DNA of 64,000 nucleotides from Mariniplasma anaerobium (GTDB lineage: Bacteria > Bacillota_I > Bacilli_A > Acholeplasmatales > Acholeplasmataceae). The stretch is taken from NCBI RefSeq assembly GCF_016865445.1, contig NZ_AP024412.1, positions 992,001-1,056,000 on the forward strand. The letters run 5' to 3'. The position numbers and the translations under genes were made by a program. This document shows positions 48,532 to 58,480 of the stretch, piece by piece. Below the pieces are notes generated by a model, which did not search any database, was not told the origin of the DNA, and worked only from the letters and a program-made list of their open reading frames with translations. Each line of letters starts with the position of its first letter. The first letter of the stretch is position 1.

Positions 48532-49917
48532 TTATTTTTCTGGTTTTGGTTTAGGTTTAATTAAGTTATTATAATAGTCTGCTTTATTGACTTGATGATT
48601 TCTTGCAATAGATAGTGATCCTTTAGGTATATTTTCTGTAACTGTAGATCCTGCAGCAATAAACACTTGATCTCCAACAGTTAATGGCGCAACCATGTTA
48701 ACATTACATCCAATAAAGACATCATCACCAATGATAGTTTTATGTTTTTTAACACCATCATAGTTTACGGTAATTGAGCCACATCCAAAGTTAACATTAG
48801 ATCCAACTTCAGCATCTCCTATATAAGATAAGTGAGCCGCTTTAGTTCCTGATCCTGTAGTAGAGTTTTTAACTTCTACAAAGTTACCTACTCTATTATG
48901 ATCTCCAATCACTGCATGATTTCTTAAATGAGCAAATGGACCTACGGTCGTATGAGCTCCAACTGTTGAATCATAAATTAATGAATGCTTAATTTCTGCA
49001 AATTCATCAATATTTCCATTATGGATTTCTGTATTAGGGCCAATAACTGCACCTTCTCTAATTGTTGACATACCAGTAATGGTTGTATTTGGATAAATTG
49101 TAACACCTGGTTCGATTAAGACATTATGTCCTATGGTAATCGTATTAGGTGAAACCATTTCTACACCATTTAACATATGGTTTTTATTAATTTCATCACG
49201 TAAATATCGCTCAGCGATACTTACAGAATATAAATCATTAACACCCATCATTTGATAAGCTGATCTTACAACAAATGAACCTATTTTATAGTCATGTTTC
49301 ATAAGTGAAACGATATCAGTTAAATAGTATTCACCTTTTCGTTCATTTTTTGGTATACTTCTTAATATTTTAAACAAAATTTGATTGTCAATAACGTAAA
49401 CTCCAGAGTTTACTTCTTTAATTGCTTTTTGTTCACCAGTGCAATCTTTATCTTCAACGATTGCAGATATCACACCATATTTATCACGAACAATACGGCC
49501 ATAAGATTTAGGATTATCATAAACCATAGAAACAACTGTTAAATCATTACCCATTTCATCATGGGCTTTTAAAAGTTTATCAGTTAGTTTGATTTCCATT
49601 AAAGGCATATCACCAGGAAGAATAAACGTAACTCCTTCTTTATCAGCTAAAATACTTTCAGCTGATAGTGCAGCATGACCTGTGCCTAATTGTTCAACTT
49701 GTTCAGCATATTGAACACGATTGCCTAAAATATCCATTAATATTTCTTTTTTGTGACCTACGACTACAACTGTTTCATTAATGGTAGTCTTTTCAAGTTT
49801 TTCTACGATGTATTCAATCATTGGTTTTTTTAAAATTGGATATGCACATTTTGGCATATCTGTTTTCATTCTAGTTCCCTTACCAGCTGCAAGTACTAAT
49901 CCATATGTTTTACGCAT
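48532..49917 (-). CDS. glmU: GlmU: GlcN-1-P acetyltransferase / GlcNAc-1-P uridylyltransferase
   Basis: 461-residue bifunctional enzyme making UDP-GlcNAc from GlcN-1-P, acetyl-CoA and UTP. The N-terminal pyrophosphorylase domain has GLVLAAGKGTRMKTDMPK and QLGTGHAALSA. The C-terminal left-handed beta-helix (from about residue 250) has repeated hexapeptides (TIGHNVLIEPGVTIYPN) and the acetyltransferase signature VGNFVEVKNSTTG, KAAHLSYIGDAEVG, NFGCGSITVNYDG. The ATG at 49917 is 9 bases after GGAG; earlier TTG/ATG codons sit too close. It overlaps the end of glmM by 8 bases. It is the last gene of glmS-glmM-glmU. Confidence 0.96.
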   Translation of the reverse strand: MRKTYGLVLAAGKGTRMKTDMPKCAYPILKKPMIEYIVEKLEKTTINETVVVVGHKKEILMDILGNRVQYAEQVEQLGTGHAALSAESILADKEGVTFILPGDMPLMEIKLTDKLLKAHDEMGNDLTVVSMVYDNPKSYGRIVRDKYGVISAIVEDKDCTGEQKAIKEVNSGVYVIDNQILFKILRSIPKNERKGEYYLTDIVSLMKHDYKIGSFVVRSAYQMMGVNDLYSVSIAERYLRDEINKNHMLNGVEMVSPNTITIGHNVLIEPGVTIYPNTTITGMSTIREGAVIGPNTEIHNGNIDEFAEIKHSLIYDSTVGAHTTVGPFAHLRNHAVIGDHNRVGNFVEVKNSTTGSGTKAAHLSYIGDAEVGSNVNFGCGSITVNYDGVKKHKTIIGDDVFIGCNVNMVAPLTVGDQVFIAAGSTVTENIPKGSLSIARNHQVNKADYYNNLIKPKPKPEK

Positions 49918-51220
49918 CAACATCAACTCCAAATCCTTTTATTTTTTTAACTATTTTATCAATGGTATTTCTCATCACACTTTCATCTGAATGAGAAACC
50001 GTAACTCTTATAAGACTTTCAGTGCCTGATGGTCTAACTAAAAGTAGACTATCAGTTCCAAGTGTTTTTTTAATGTTTTCAAGAAACTTTTTCATTTCAT
50101 CTGTTTTTAATATCGATTTATCAACATCTTTGATATTGATTAATTGATATGGATATAAATTAAGACTTGATGTTAGTTCTTTTAAAGTTTTATTTTCTTC
50201 AGCCATAATAGATAATAAATAGATTGCGACTAATAGACCATCACCAGTGTGAAGTAAGTGTCTCATGATGATATGTCCTGAATTTTCTCCACCAATGACA
50301 TAATCATTAGTTGTCAATTCTAGAGATACATATTTATCACCTACATCTGTTAGAGATACTTCAATCTCTTTTTCTTTTAATGCTTTAAGTATACCAGGAT
50401 TACTCATCTTTGTTAAAACAACATGATTATGTCTTAATAATTGTTTTTTCTTTAAGTATGATGAAATTATGAAAATAATTTCATCTCCATCATAGATTTT
50501 ATCTTGATCACAAATTAAAAGTCGATCGCCATCTCCATCAAAACTAAATCCAACATCAAGATGATATTCTTTAACATACTCATGAATATACTCCATGTGA
50601 GTTGATCCGCAATTTTTATTGATGTTTAGTCCGTCAGGGTTATTTCCTATTTGAATGGCATCAGGGGCATATTTATTAAATAGTTTATGAGCTATTTTGA
50701 AGTTTGCGCCATTTGCAGAATCATATGCTATTTTTAAGTTTGTTTTTTTTACACTAAATTGATTGTAAAGTTTTAAATAAGTAGATTCAAAATCACTAGA
50801 TAGTTTGAAATCTCCAAATGCTTTGATTTCTAGTTTAGGATTATCAATAAAAGATTCAATAATTTCTTCTTCTTTTTCAGTCGTCTTAAAGCCTTTGTTA
50901 AAGACTTTAATACCATTATCTGTATAAGGGTTATGTGAGGCTGTTACCATGACACCAATGATTGATTTTTCTTTTGAGAAGTAAGCAACCATAGGCGTTG
51001 AACATACGCCTGCAAAAGAAACATTTAATCCTTCGGATAATGCACCAGCAGCAATCATATGCGCAAGCATTGGTGATGATTGTCTTGTATCATATCCGAT
51101 AACGACTTCATTGATATCTATCGCATATTTCAAACCTTGTCCTAGTCGATATGCTAGTCCAGCATTTAAATGCTCAAATGCTTTACCTCTTATGCCATCT
51201 GTTCCAAAATATTTTCCCAT
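49910..51220 (-). CDS. glmM: Phosphoglucosamine mutase
   Basis: 436-residue alpha-D-phosphohexomutase converting GlcN-6-P to GlcN-1-P. The N-terminus MGKYFGTDGIRGKAF is diagnostic for GlmM. The catalytic phospho-Ser is in VTASHNPYTDNGIK (about residue 95), the metal-binding loop is FSFDGDGDRLLI (about 237) and the phosphate-binding loop is VRPSGTESLIRV near the end. It starts 10 bases after the glmS stop and overlaps glmU, giving a compact three-step pathway. RBS AAAGGAG. Confidence 0.97.
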   Translation of the reverse strand: MGKYFGTDGIRGKAFEHLNAGLAYRLGQGLKYAIDINEVVIGYDTRQSSPMLAHMIAAGALSEGLNVSFAGVCSTPMVAYFSKEKSIIGVMVTASHNPYTDNGIKVFNKGFKTTEKEEEIIESFIDNPKLEIKAFGDFKLSSDFESTYLKLYNQFSVKKTNLKIAYDSANGANFKIAHKLFNKYAPDAIQIGNNPDGLNINKNCGSTHMEYIHEYVKEYHLDVGFSFDGDGDRLLICDQDKIYDGDEIIFIISSYLKKKQLLRHNHVVLTKMSNPGILKALKEKEIEVSLTDVGDKYVSLELTTNDYVIGGENSGHIIMRHLLHTGDGLLVAIYLLSIMAEENKTLKELTSSLNLYPYQLINIKDVDKSILKTDEMKKFLENIKKTLGTDSLLLVRPSGTESLIRVTVSHSDESVMRNTIDKIVKKIKGFGVDVDA

Positions 51221-51230
51221 AAAAGCTCCT

Positions 51231-53015
51231 TTATTCTACTGTAACACTCTTTGCTAAGTTTCTAGGTTTATCTATATCATTACCACGTTCTAAGGCTGCA
51301 TAGTATGCAATAAGTTGTGTAGGCACAACCATAACCATAGGAGTTAAGAGTGGATGTACATCTTTTAAGATGATATCGTCACTCTCTTGAGATGTATTAG
51401 CTAAAGATATAATCATCGTGGTTGCACCACGAGAAATGACTTCATTTAAATTAGATCTAGTATTCTTTGATATTTCTTTGCTTGAAATAAGTGCAATAAC
51501 AGGAGTTCCTTCTTCTATTAATGCAATGGTTCCATGCTTTAATTCACCAGCAGCAAATCCTTCTGTTTGAATATATGATATCTCTTTTAACTTTAAGGCA
51601 GCTTCTAGTGATGTATAGTAATCAATGGTTCTACCAATATAAAAACAATTTCTCTTAGTTATTTTATCATGAACTAAAGACGATATATCTTGAGTAGCTA
51701 AAAAGTTTTCTATGGATAATGCAACCTTTGTTAACTCTTTTATCAAATCAATATTTTGATCTGATAAGGTGTTACATAAGATTGATAATACCGCAACTTG
51801 TGCTACATATGCTTTTGTAGAAGCAACTGCAATTTCTGGACCTGCAAAGAGTTCAAGAAAATAGTTAGATTCTCTAGCTAATGTTGAAGTTTTAACATTG
51901 GTAATAGTTAGAGTCTTATAATTTAGTTTTTGAGTTTTTAATAAACATGCTCTTAAATCTGCAGTTTCTCCAGATTGAGAGATCATTAAAAAGAATGGTT
52001 TAGCAGTTAATAGTGGTGTATGATAAGCAAATTCTGATGCGATATGCACTTCTGCTGGAATATGAGTTAATTCTTCAAATAAGTACTTACCTACATAACC
52101 TGCATGCATTGATGTACCAGCAGCAAGTATATAGATTCTATCAGATGCTTTAATATCTTTTAGAATATCTGCTGATATATTAATTTTATCATGATTAAAG
52201 TAGTTTTGAACAATTCTGCGAACAACTGATGGTTGTTCGTATATTTCTTTAATCATATAATGCTGATACTCACCCATATCTGTAGAAGATTCATCTAGAT
52301 CAATTTCTAGATAAATTAAAGGTTGTAATTCATGATTTAGATTATATAATTTAACACTATCAGATTCTGCCACCACAAATGTATGATCAGCAAGAGCAAT
52401 ATATTGATCTGCATAACCTAAAAGAGCCATTAAGTCAGAAGCTATGGTGATACCATCATCACCCTTGCCTAAAACTAATGGAGATTTATTTTTAGCTGCA
52501 TATATTGTATCTGGTGTTTGTGTATCAATAACCAGAAGAGCATAAGAGCCTTCTAATAGTTTTAAAGTGGTTAGGATAGCATTTTCTACGTTTAATTGTT
52601 TTGTGAAGGTTTCTATGAGTTGTGCAATCACTTCAGTATCAGTTTCAGAATAGAAAAATGAATCAGATAAATATTGTGATTTAAGTTCTTCGTTATTTTC
52701 TATGACACCATTATGAACAATGATGAATCTTTTAGATTGTGAGTAATGAGGATGTGCGTTTTCTTTAGTGACTTTGCCATGAGTTGCCCAACGTGTGTGG
52801 CCAATACCTATATTTGATTTTAGTGTGTTTTTTGTCAAATCTATAAGCTTTTGGACACGTCCAAAATCCTTGTAGATATCAAAGGACCTGAATTTGGAAT
52901 TAAATAAAGAAATACCTGCAGAATCATATCCGCGGTATTCTAATTTAGTGAGTCCACTAAGGACTACTTCTTTTGCGTCTTTTTTATTTCCAATGAAACC
53001 TACAATTCCACACAT
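51231..53015 (-). CDS. glmS: Glutamine--fructose-6-phosphate aminotransferase (isomerizing)
   Basis: 594-residue first enzyme of the hexosamine pathway. The start MCGIVGFIGN (ATG 53015, GGAGG 8 bases upstream) places the nucleophile Cys2, which is exposed by removal of Met; a frame extension of 5 codons is rejected. The glutaminase domain has GHTRWATHG and HNGVIENNEEL; the two SIS domains include AAGTSMHAGYVGK, SQSGETADLRACL and the C-terminal PRNLAKSVTVE, the conserved end of GlmS. A -10-like TATAAT is present at 53044-53049. I looked for the glmS ribozyme in the leader and see no sign of it. Confidence 0.97.
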   Translation of the reverse strand: MCGIVGFIGNKKDAKEVVLSGLTKLEYRGYDSAGISLFNSKFRSFDIYKDFGRVQKLIDLTKNTLKSNIGIGHTRWATHGKVTKENAHPHYSQSKRFIIVHNGVIENNEELKSQYLSDSFFYSETDTEVIAQLIETFTKQLNVENAILTTLKLLEGSYALLVIDTQTPDTIYAAKNKSPLVLGKGDDGITIASDLMALLGYADQYIALADHTFVVAESDSVKLYNLNHELQPLIYLEIDLDESSTDMGEYQHYMIKEIYEQPSVVRRIVQNYFNHDKINISADILKDIKASDRIYILAAGTSMHAGYVGKYLFEELTHIPAEVHIASEFAYHTPLLTAKPFFLMISQSGETADLRACLLKTQKLNYKTLTITNVKTSTLARESNYFLELFAGPEIAVASTKAYVAQVAVLSILCNTLSDQNIDLIKELTKVALSIENFLATQDISSLVHDKITKRNCFYIGRTIDYYTSLEAALKLKEISYIQTEGFAAGELKHGTIALIEEGTPVIALISSKEISKNTRSNLNEVISRGATTMIISLANTSQESDDIILKDVHPLLTPMVMVVPTQLIAYYAALERGNDIDKPRNLAKSVTVE

Positions 53016-53780
53016 AAGTGATACCTCCAAATAAGTTAATACTATTATACAATAAAAAGCACTTCTTTTCTAATTCAAAATTTTAAATATAGAGATTTTA
53101 CAAGAAAATTATTATTTATACCTATATAGATATGTAATAAAAAGAAACTAGAATCAATTTTTTAATTCTAGCTCTTTAAATTAATTATGTAATAAAATAT
53201 AATAAAAGATAATTTATGTTCAAAAAGAGATATTATTAAGGGGTTTATCATATATTAGTAGTGATTTCATATAAATTTTTTTGTTTCGAACTGTCCATTA
53301 TTTGACATTACGACATTAAAAACTGTCTATTTATTAAATCTTATACATATGATGGTCCAAAAAGTAGATTTTTTTGATGAGATAGACAGTCAATTCTTAA
53401 TCTAATTAAGAGTAATTCTCACTATTTTATATACAAAAGATGTAAAGTTTATATTTATGTTGCAGTCTTAGTGAAATAACTGTGGGTTTTGCTGAAACCC
53501 TTCATTTTGAACATAAATTTCGCGTGTTGACCCTACACTATGAAGTGTCATTTTTGAGATTTTTTTCTTATGTTAAAACATCATTTAACATCTCAAATAA
53601 GGGCATAAGTCCCGTTAATTATATCAAAAGTTTAAATCCCCTCGACTCCATGCCCTGACCCTTTAGTTTGAACTGTCGGTCCTTATGAAACCAATGTCAA
53701 TTATTATAAAAGTCATCACTTTTGACTTAACCCTTTTTAAAGTCTCAAAGCACTTGAAATTCTTAAAATTATTCATATAG
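53016..53780. other. Gene-free 765-bp region with multiple dyads
   Basis: No coding gene is supportable here. Contents: a probable glmS promoter (53044), a minus-strand terminator (53140-53171), a 9-bp inverted repeat ACTGTCTAT/ATAGACAGT (53322-53330, 53382-53390), a direct repeat GAACTGTC (53288-53295, 53670-53677), the hairpin GGGTTT-TGCTG-AAACCC (53484-53500), the dyad ATGTTAAA/TTTAACAT (53570-53591) and a tRNA/tmRNA-3'-end-like string (53630-53650). The part from 53480 to 53680 is visibly less AT-rich than its surroundings. It separates glmSMU from the polysaccharide cluster and may be a decayed mobile element, an integration scar or a structured RNA. Confidence 0.55.
53140..53171 (-). 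terminator. Terminator in the glmS upstream region
   Basis: Stem CTAGAAT / ATTCTAG with a 10-base loop followed by TTTCTTTTT on the minus strand. It would end any transcript coming from the polysaccharide cluster before the glmS promoter. Confidence 0.65.
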
Positions 53781-55064
53781 TTACATCTTGATGTTTATTT
53801 TCATAAATCTGTTAATTCTATAATAATATTGAGTTATTGAAATACTTAGAAGGTAAATAATAAGAAACGGGTATGTTGTTAATGGATTTCCAAATAAACC
53901 GTATAATAACCATAAAGACTGGCAATAAAAGCTTATATATAAATATATGTTATAATTCACTCCATTATTAGCATTAGATGCAAGTAATTTCAGTGTTCTA
54001 TAATAAAAAGTGAAAAGCAAAACTATTATGATAAGAGAGAAAAATATTCCCATTTCGAACAATAATTGTATATAGATATTGTGAATCTGTGATATCTCAA
54101 CTGTGAAAACATTATCTAAATAAATAGGGGCACTATATAAACCATGGCCAAAAAATATTTTATCTTGTATCAAATTAAAGGCTTCAGCATATAAGTTTAA
54201 CCTGTTACTAGACAATTCATTTAGAATATCATAATCATAATTATTAAAAGAAAAATATAGAATTATAGAAAATAAGACAATAAAAACAGCTCCAAATATC
54301 ATAAAAGAAGATGCTGCTGGATGAAGATTCTTTCTCTTTCTATTGCTAATACTTATAAATATCATTATTAGAGAAGCTACGATAGAAGCAATATAAATTG
54401 ATCTTTTGCCAGTGTAAAACAATGCAATAATAAATATAATGATAAGGAAATAGTTTAAGGTATTTCTTTTATTTGTTATAATACGAGACAATATAATACC
54501 TATACCGAAAGAGATAAAAAAACTATTAAATGAAATTTGACTTGTTAAGCCACTATGCTCATTATTATAATATATCAATTTCCTAACTATTTCCTGGCTA
54601 TAATCACTAAATAGTGGAATAATAAAATTTTCGTAACTGACTGGAAAGAACACACTAAAATAAGTTATTGCAACAAATATAATTAATATTATATAAGAGT
54701 ACTTAATGAAATTATAATGCCATTTTTTGCTATATGATAAGGAAAATGAGATACTAATAAATGTTATAAAATATATAAAGAATTCATAAGTTTGTTTATA
54801 AGTTATTAGACGAAGTGCTGAAATAAAGAACATTAAAAATACAAGAAACACTATGGATATATCCATAAGCATTAGTTTGTTTTTATTCAACACTAAACTT
54901 ATTATTGATAAAATTAATATAATCAGATATGACTCTATCTCGCCAACGAATCTTATGTTTATCGTCGAAAAAAAGATACTTATTACTAAAAATAATGGGA
55001 TGATTTTAGTAAGTAATCTGTTTTGTTTTTTGATTGAATTATTTATTAATTTAAAAGATTCCAT
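53781..55064 (-). CDS. Wzy-like polysaccharide polymerase
   Basis: 427-residue integral membrane protein with about 11-12 helices and the O-antigen polymerase/ligase layout: a conserved TGKRSIYIASIVASL segment (Arg following the helix) and then an extracellular loop with LIQDKIFFGHGLYS and EISQIHNIYIQLLFEMGI, the typical H-N-x-Y/L motif of Wzy_C proteins. It would polymerise the flipped lipid-linked repeat unit outside the membrane. It is the last gene of the rml cluster on this strand. RBS GGGAG 9 bases before the ATG. Codon use is very AT-rich. Confidence 0.82.
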   Translation of the reverse strand: MESFKLINNSIKKQNRLLTKIIPLFLVISIFFSTINIRFVGEIESYLIILILSIISLVLNKNKLMLMDISIVFLVFLMFFISALRLITYKQTYEFFIYFITFISISFSLSYSKKWHYNFIKYSYIILIIFVAITYFSVFFPVSYENFIIPLFSDYSQEIVRKLIYYNNEHSGLTSQISFNSFFISFGIGIILSRIITNKRNTLNYFLIIIFIIALFYTGKRSIYIASIVASLIMIFISISNRKRKNLHPAASSFMIFGAVFIVLFSIILYFSFNNYDYDILNELSSNRLNLYAEAFNLIQDKIFFGHGLYSAPIYLDNVFTVEISQIHNIYIQLLFEMGIFFSLIIIVLLFTFYYRTLKLLASNANNGVNYNIYLYISFYCQSLWLLYGLFGNPLTTYPFLIIYLLSISITQYYYRINRFMKINIKM

Positions 55065-55166
55065 TATACTGCTCCCATCAAAAATATATATCCGAAATAT
55101 TCTTTATTACATATGTCTAGATTTTCATGCCAAACCAGTTTATTTAATCTTAAGTCAAACATTTTA

Positions 55167-56186
55167 TCATTTATTTCTATAATATTCATCCATAAATCTT
55201 AAATATTCTCCATTTTCGATGTTATTTATCCAATCTTGATTTTGTATATTCCATCTTATTGTTTGGATAATACCAGATTCAAAGTTATACTTTGCTTTCC
55301 ATCCAAGCTCATTTTCTATTTTAGAAGGATCTATAGCGTATCGCATATCATGACCTTTTCTATCAGTGACAAATTTAATTAGTGATTCTGGCTTACTTAA
55401 CTCATTAAGTATAGTTTTAACTACTTCCAAGTTTGTTCTTTCATTATGTCCGCCTATGTTATATACATTACCATCTTTACCTTTATGAATAATTAAATCA
55501 ATGGCAACACAATGATCATGGACATGTAGCCAGTCTCTAACATTTTCACCGGTACCATAAACAGGTAATGATTCATCGGCTAAGGCTTTTTTAATCATCA
55601 AAGGGATTAGTTTTTCCGGAAAATGATATGGTCCATAATTGTTTGAGCATCTTGAGATAGTAATTGGCAAGTTAAAGGTTCTGTAATATGCTTGTACTAA
55701 TAAATCAGCTGCTGCTTTTGACGCAGAATATGGACTTGAGGTGTGAATTGGTGTATCTTCAGTAAAAAATAAATCAGGTCTATCTAGAGGTAAATCGCCA
55801 TAAACTTCATCAGTAGATACTTGATGATATCTTTTTACTTCATTTTTTAGCGATGCATCCATCAATACTTGTGTACCTAAAATATTAGTTTTCAAAAACA
55901 CTTCAGGATTTTCGATTGAACGATCGACATGAGATTCAGCAGCAAAATTTACTACTATATCAAATGCCTCTTTTTTAAATAAATCATTAATAAATAATCT
56001 ATCTGTAATATCACCTTTAACAAACTTGAAACTTATATTTTCCATGATTGGTTCTAGTGTTTGTAAATTACCAGCATATGTAAGTGCATCTAACGCAATT
56101 ATCTCATAGTTTGGATATTTATCTACCATATAGTGACAAAAATTGCCACCAATAAACCCTGCTGCTCCAGTAACTAATACTTTCAT
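55167..56186 (-). CDS. rmlB: dTDP-glucose 4,6-dehydratase
   Basis: 339-residue extended SDR, second step of dTDP-L-rhamnose synthesis. NAD-binding GAAGFIGGNF (residues 7-16), catalytic DE in STDEVYGDL, the Tyr/Lys pair in YSASKAAAD, and the substrate motifs NNYGPYHFPEKLIPLMI and NVRDWLHVHDHC are all present. It follows rmlD with no gap (stop immediately followed by ATG). The gene order rmlA-rmlC-rmlD-rmlB gives the full pathway. Confidence 0.97.
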   Translation of the reverse strand: MKVLVTGAAGFIGGNFCHYMVDKYPNYEIIALDALTYAGNLQTLEPIMENISFKFVKGDITDRLFINDLFKKEAFDIVVNFAAESHVDRSIENPEVFLKTNILGTQVLMDASLKNEVKRYHQVSTDEVYGDLPLDRPDLFFTEDTPIHTSSPYSASKAAADLLVQAYYRTFNLPITISRCSNNYGPYHFPEKLIPLMIKKALADESLPVYGTGENVRDWLHVHDHCVAIDLIIHKGKDGNVYNIGGHNERTNLEVVKTILNELSKPESLIKFVTDRKGHDMRYAIDPSKIENELGWKAKYNFESGIIQTIRWNIQNQDWINNIENGEYLRFMDEYYRNK

Positions 56187-57035
56187 TTATTTTACCTCAA
56201 TTTCTTTTAAATATCGTTTTATTGCATCTTGCCATGACTCAAGAAGTTTAAAATCATTATCGACTAAACTTTGCTTGCTCATTGAGGAATTCATAGGTCT
56301 CGTAGCTTTTGTTGGGTATTGTGATGTCTTTATAGGTTTTAAGTTAATATTAATACTTGTTAGATTGAATATTTCTTTAGCAAATTCATACCAATTACAT
56401 ATACCCTCGTTTGTTGCATGATAGATACCAAATTTTTCCGTTTCTATCATATCAACAATTAATCTTGATAAATCATACGTATAAGTCGGTGAACCTATTT
56501 GATCTGAGACGACACTTAATTCATCTCTTTCACTTCCAAGTCTAAGCATAGTCTTAATAAAATTATTTCCATTCTTGCCAAACACCCATGAGATACGAAC
56601 AATAAAGTGCTTACTATGGTTTAATGTTTCTATTTCACCTAAATATTTAGTTCTACCATATACTGATTTTGGATTAGGTTTGTCAGTAATTTCATACTGA
56701 CCTTCTTTATCTCCTGAAAAAACATAATCAGTTGAAATGTAAACGAATTTAGCATCTTGTATCTTTGCAGCATCAACAAGATATTTTGTTCCATTAACAT
56801 TAACATCATAGCATACTGCTTCATTATCTTCAGCATTATCAACAGCTGTATATGCTGCACAATGAATAATGACATCTGGCTTTTCTTTTTTCATGAATTC
56901 TATAACAGATATACTATCAGTAATGTCTAGATCGTTAACATCAATGCCCAATATATCATCATAGTTTCTTTTCTTTAACTCTCTTACAACATCATAACCT
57001 AATTGGCCCTTTACACCTGTCACGATAACTTTCAT
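56187..57035 (-). CDS. rmlD: dTDP-4-dehydrorhamnose reductase
   Basis: 282-residue SDR that performs the last reduction to dTDP-L-rhamnose. The nucleotide-binding GVKGQLGYDVVREL is at the start, then CAAYTAVDNAEDNE, ISTDYVFSGDK and YGRTKYLGE (Tyr/Lys) follow, with VRISWVFGKNGNNF and GIYHATNEGICNWYEFA in the substrate domain. It overlaps rmlC by 4 bases (ATGA). Confidence 0.96.
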   Translation of the reverse strand: MKVIVTGVKGQLGYDVVRELKKRNYDDILGIDVNDLDITDSISVIEFMKKEKPDVIIHCAAYTAVDNAEDNEAVCYDVNVNGTKYLVDAAKIQDAKFVYISTDYVFSGDKEGQYEITDKPNPKSVYGRTKYLGEIETLNHSKHFIVRISWVFGKNGNNFIKTMLRLGSERDELSVVSDQIGSPTYTYDLSRLIVDMIETEKFGIYHATNEGICNWYEFAKEIFNLTSININLKPIKTSQYPTKATRPMNSSMSKQSLVDNDFKLLESWQDAIKRYLKEIEVK

Positions 57036-57580
57036 TTGAAGTTCACATCTGAATCTTTTAAAGTGGGAGCTTTTTTATCTTTTTCGGATAATATAACTTC
57101 ATTTGATGGCCAAATTACGTTTATATCAAGATCATTGTATTGTATAGCACGATCTGTGTCAGAATTATATAGATTATCAACTTTATATTGAACTTCCGAA
57201 TTATCTTCTAATGTGATAAATCCATGGGCAAAACCTTGTGGTATAAAAAACATTTTATGGTTTTCCGGTGTTAACTCTATTCCAATCCATTTTAAATATG
57301 TTGGACTTGATTTTCTTAAATCAACCGCAACATCCCATATTTTGCCTTTTGTGCATCTTACTAACTTAGATTGAGCATACGGTTCGTTTTGGAAATGTAA
57401 TCCTCTAAGAACACCTTTTAGTTTGCTATATGAATGATTATCTTGTTTAAAAATAATATCAATACCATTGTCTTTAAAAACTTTCTCATTATAAGTTTCA
57501 CTAAACCAACCACGATAATCACCAAAGACATTAGGTTCAATAATTAATAAATCTTTTATATCAGTTTTTATAACTTTCAT
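57032..57580 (-). CDS. rmlC: dTDP-4-dehydrorhamnose 3,5-epimerase
   Basis: 182-residue cupin epimerase. Typical motifs are VFGDYRGWFSETYN, QDNHSYSKLKGVLRGLHFQ (the catalytic His region) and IPQGFAHGFITLEDNSEVQY. The start shares a TAATG overlap with the rmlA stop, so it is coupled to it. The C-terminal segment IQYNDLDINVIWP is conserved in RmlC. Confidence 0.96.
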   Translation of the reverse strand: MKVIKTDIKDLLIIEPNVFGDYRGWFSETYNEKVFKDNGIDIIFKQDNHSYSKLKGVLRGLHFQNEPYAQSKLVRCTKGKIWDVAVDLRKSSPTYLKWIGIELTPENHKMFFIPQGFAHGFITLEDNSEVQYKVDNLYNSDTDRAIQYNDLDINVIWPSNEVILSEKDKKAPTLKDSDVNFK

Positions 57581-58464
57581 TAATATCTCACCTTACCCTC
57601 AAGTACATCAAACAAGAATTTACCATATTGGTTTTTCTTCATAAGTTCTGCTTGTTCTCTGAGTTGATCTTTAGTAATCCATCCATTATTAAATGCAATT
57701 TCCTCTGGACAAGATATCTTTAAACCTTGATGTTCTTCTATCATTTTAACAAAAGCTGTTGCTTCTGCTAATGACTCATGTGTACCGGTGTCTAGCCATG
57801 TAAATCCTCTACCAAATGTAACAACATCTAAACTATTATCTTCTAAATACATTCTGTTTAAATCAGTTATTTCTAATTCTCCACGAGCAGATGGTTTAAC
57901 TTTCTTAGCATAATCAACAACACGATTATCATAAAAATATAAACCTGTAACTGCATAGTTAGATTTAGGATTTTTAGGTTTTTCTTCTAGAGATATAGCT
58001 TTACCGTTTTTATCAAATTCAACTACTCCAAAACGCTCTGGATCATCTACGTGATAACCAAAAACAGTTGCTTTACTGTTTTTAGAGTTCTCTACAGCTC
58101 TATCTAAAGCACTTTTTAAACCATTCCCATAGAAAATATTATCCCCAAGAATCATACATGCCGTCTCATTACCAATAAACTCTTCACCAATCAGAAAGGC
58201 CTGTGCCAATCCATCTGGTGATGGTTGTATTTTGTAACACAAATTAATTCCAAATTTATTTCCATCACCCAAAAGTGATTCAAATCTTGGTGTGTCATCT
58301 GGTGTAGAGATTATTAAAATCTCTTTTATTCCTGCTAGCATTAATATAGATAATGGATAATAAATCATAGGTTTATCATATATTGGTAATAATTGTTTGC
58401 TTGTGACCATTGTTAATGGAAAAAGTCTAGAACCTGAGCCACCTGCTAAAATAATTCCTTTCAT
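57580..58464 (-). CDS. rmlA: Glucose-1-phosphate thymidylyltransferase
   Basis: 294-residue nucleotidyltransferase, first step of dTDP-rhamnose synthesis. The signature [16 protein letters not shown] is at the N-terminus, then [46 protein letters not shown] and [17 protein letters not shown] follow. RBS AAGGAG upstream of the ATG at 58464. It starts the rmlACDB block. Confidence 0.97.
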   Translation of the reverse strand: MKGIILAGGSGSRLFPLTMVTSKQLLPIYDKPMIYYPLSILMLAGIKEILIISTPDDTPRFESLLGDGNKFGINLCYKIQPSPDGLAQAFLIGEEFIGNETACMILGDNIFYGNGLKSALDRAVENSKNSKATVFGYHVDDPERFGVVEFDKNGKAISLEEKPKNPKSNYAVTGLYFYDNRVVDYAKKVKPSARGELEITDLNRMYLEDNSLDVVTFGRGFTWLDTGTHESLAEATAFVKMIEEHQGLKISCPEEIAFNNGWITKDQLREQAELMKKNQYGKFLFDVLEGKVRY

Positions 58465-58480
58465 TATTTCGTTCTCCTTA

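Noticed and set aside
53016-53300. glmS ribozyme upstream of glmS
   Set aside because: The sequence just upstream of glmS is AT-rich and lacks the conserved GCGCC core and G-rich pseudoknot strands of the ribozyme.
53430-53660. Plus-strand open stretch of about 70 codons ending near TGCCCTGA
   Set aside because: It has no start codon or RBS and the protein resembles nothing I recognise; the lower AT content can explain the lack of stops.
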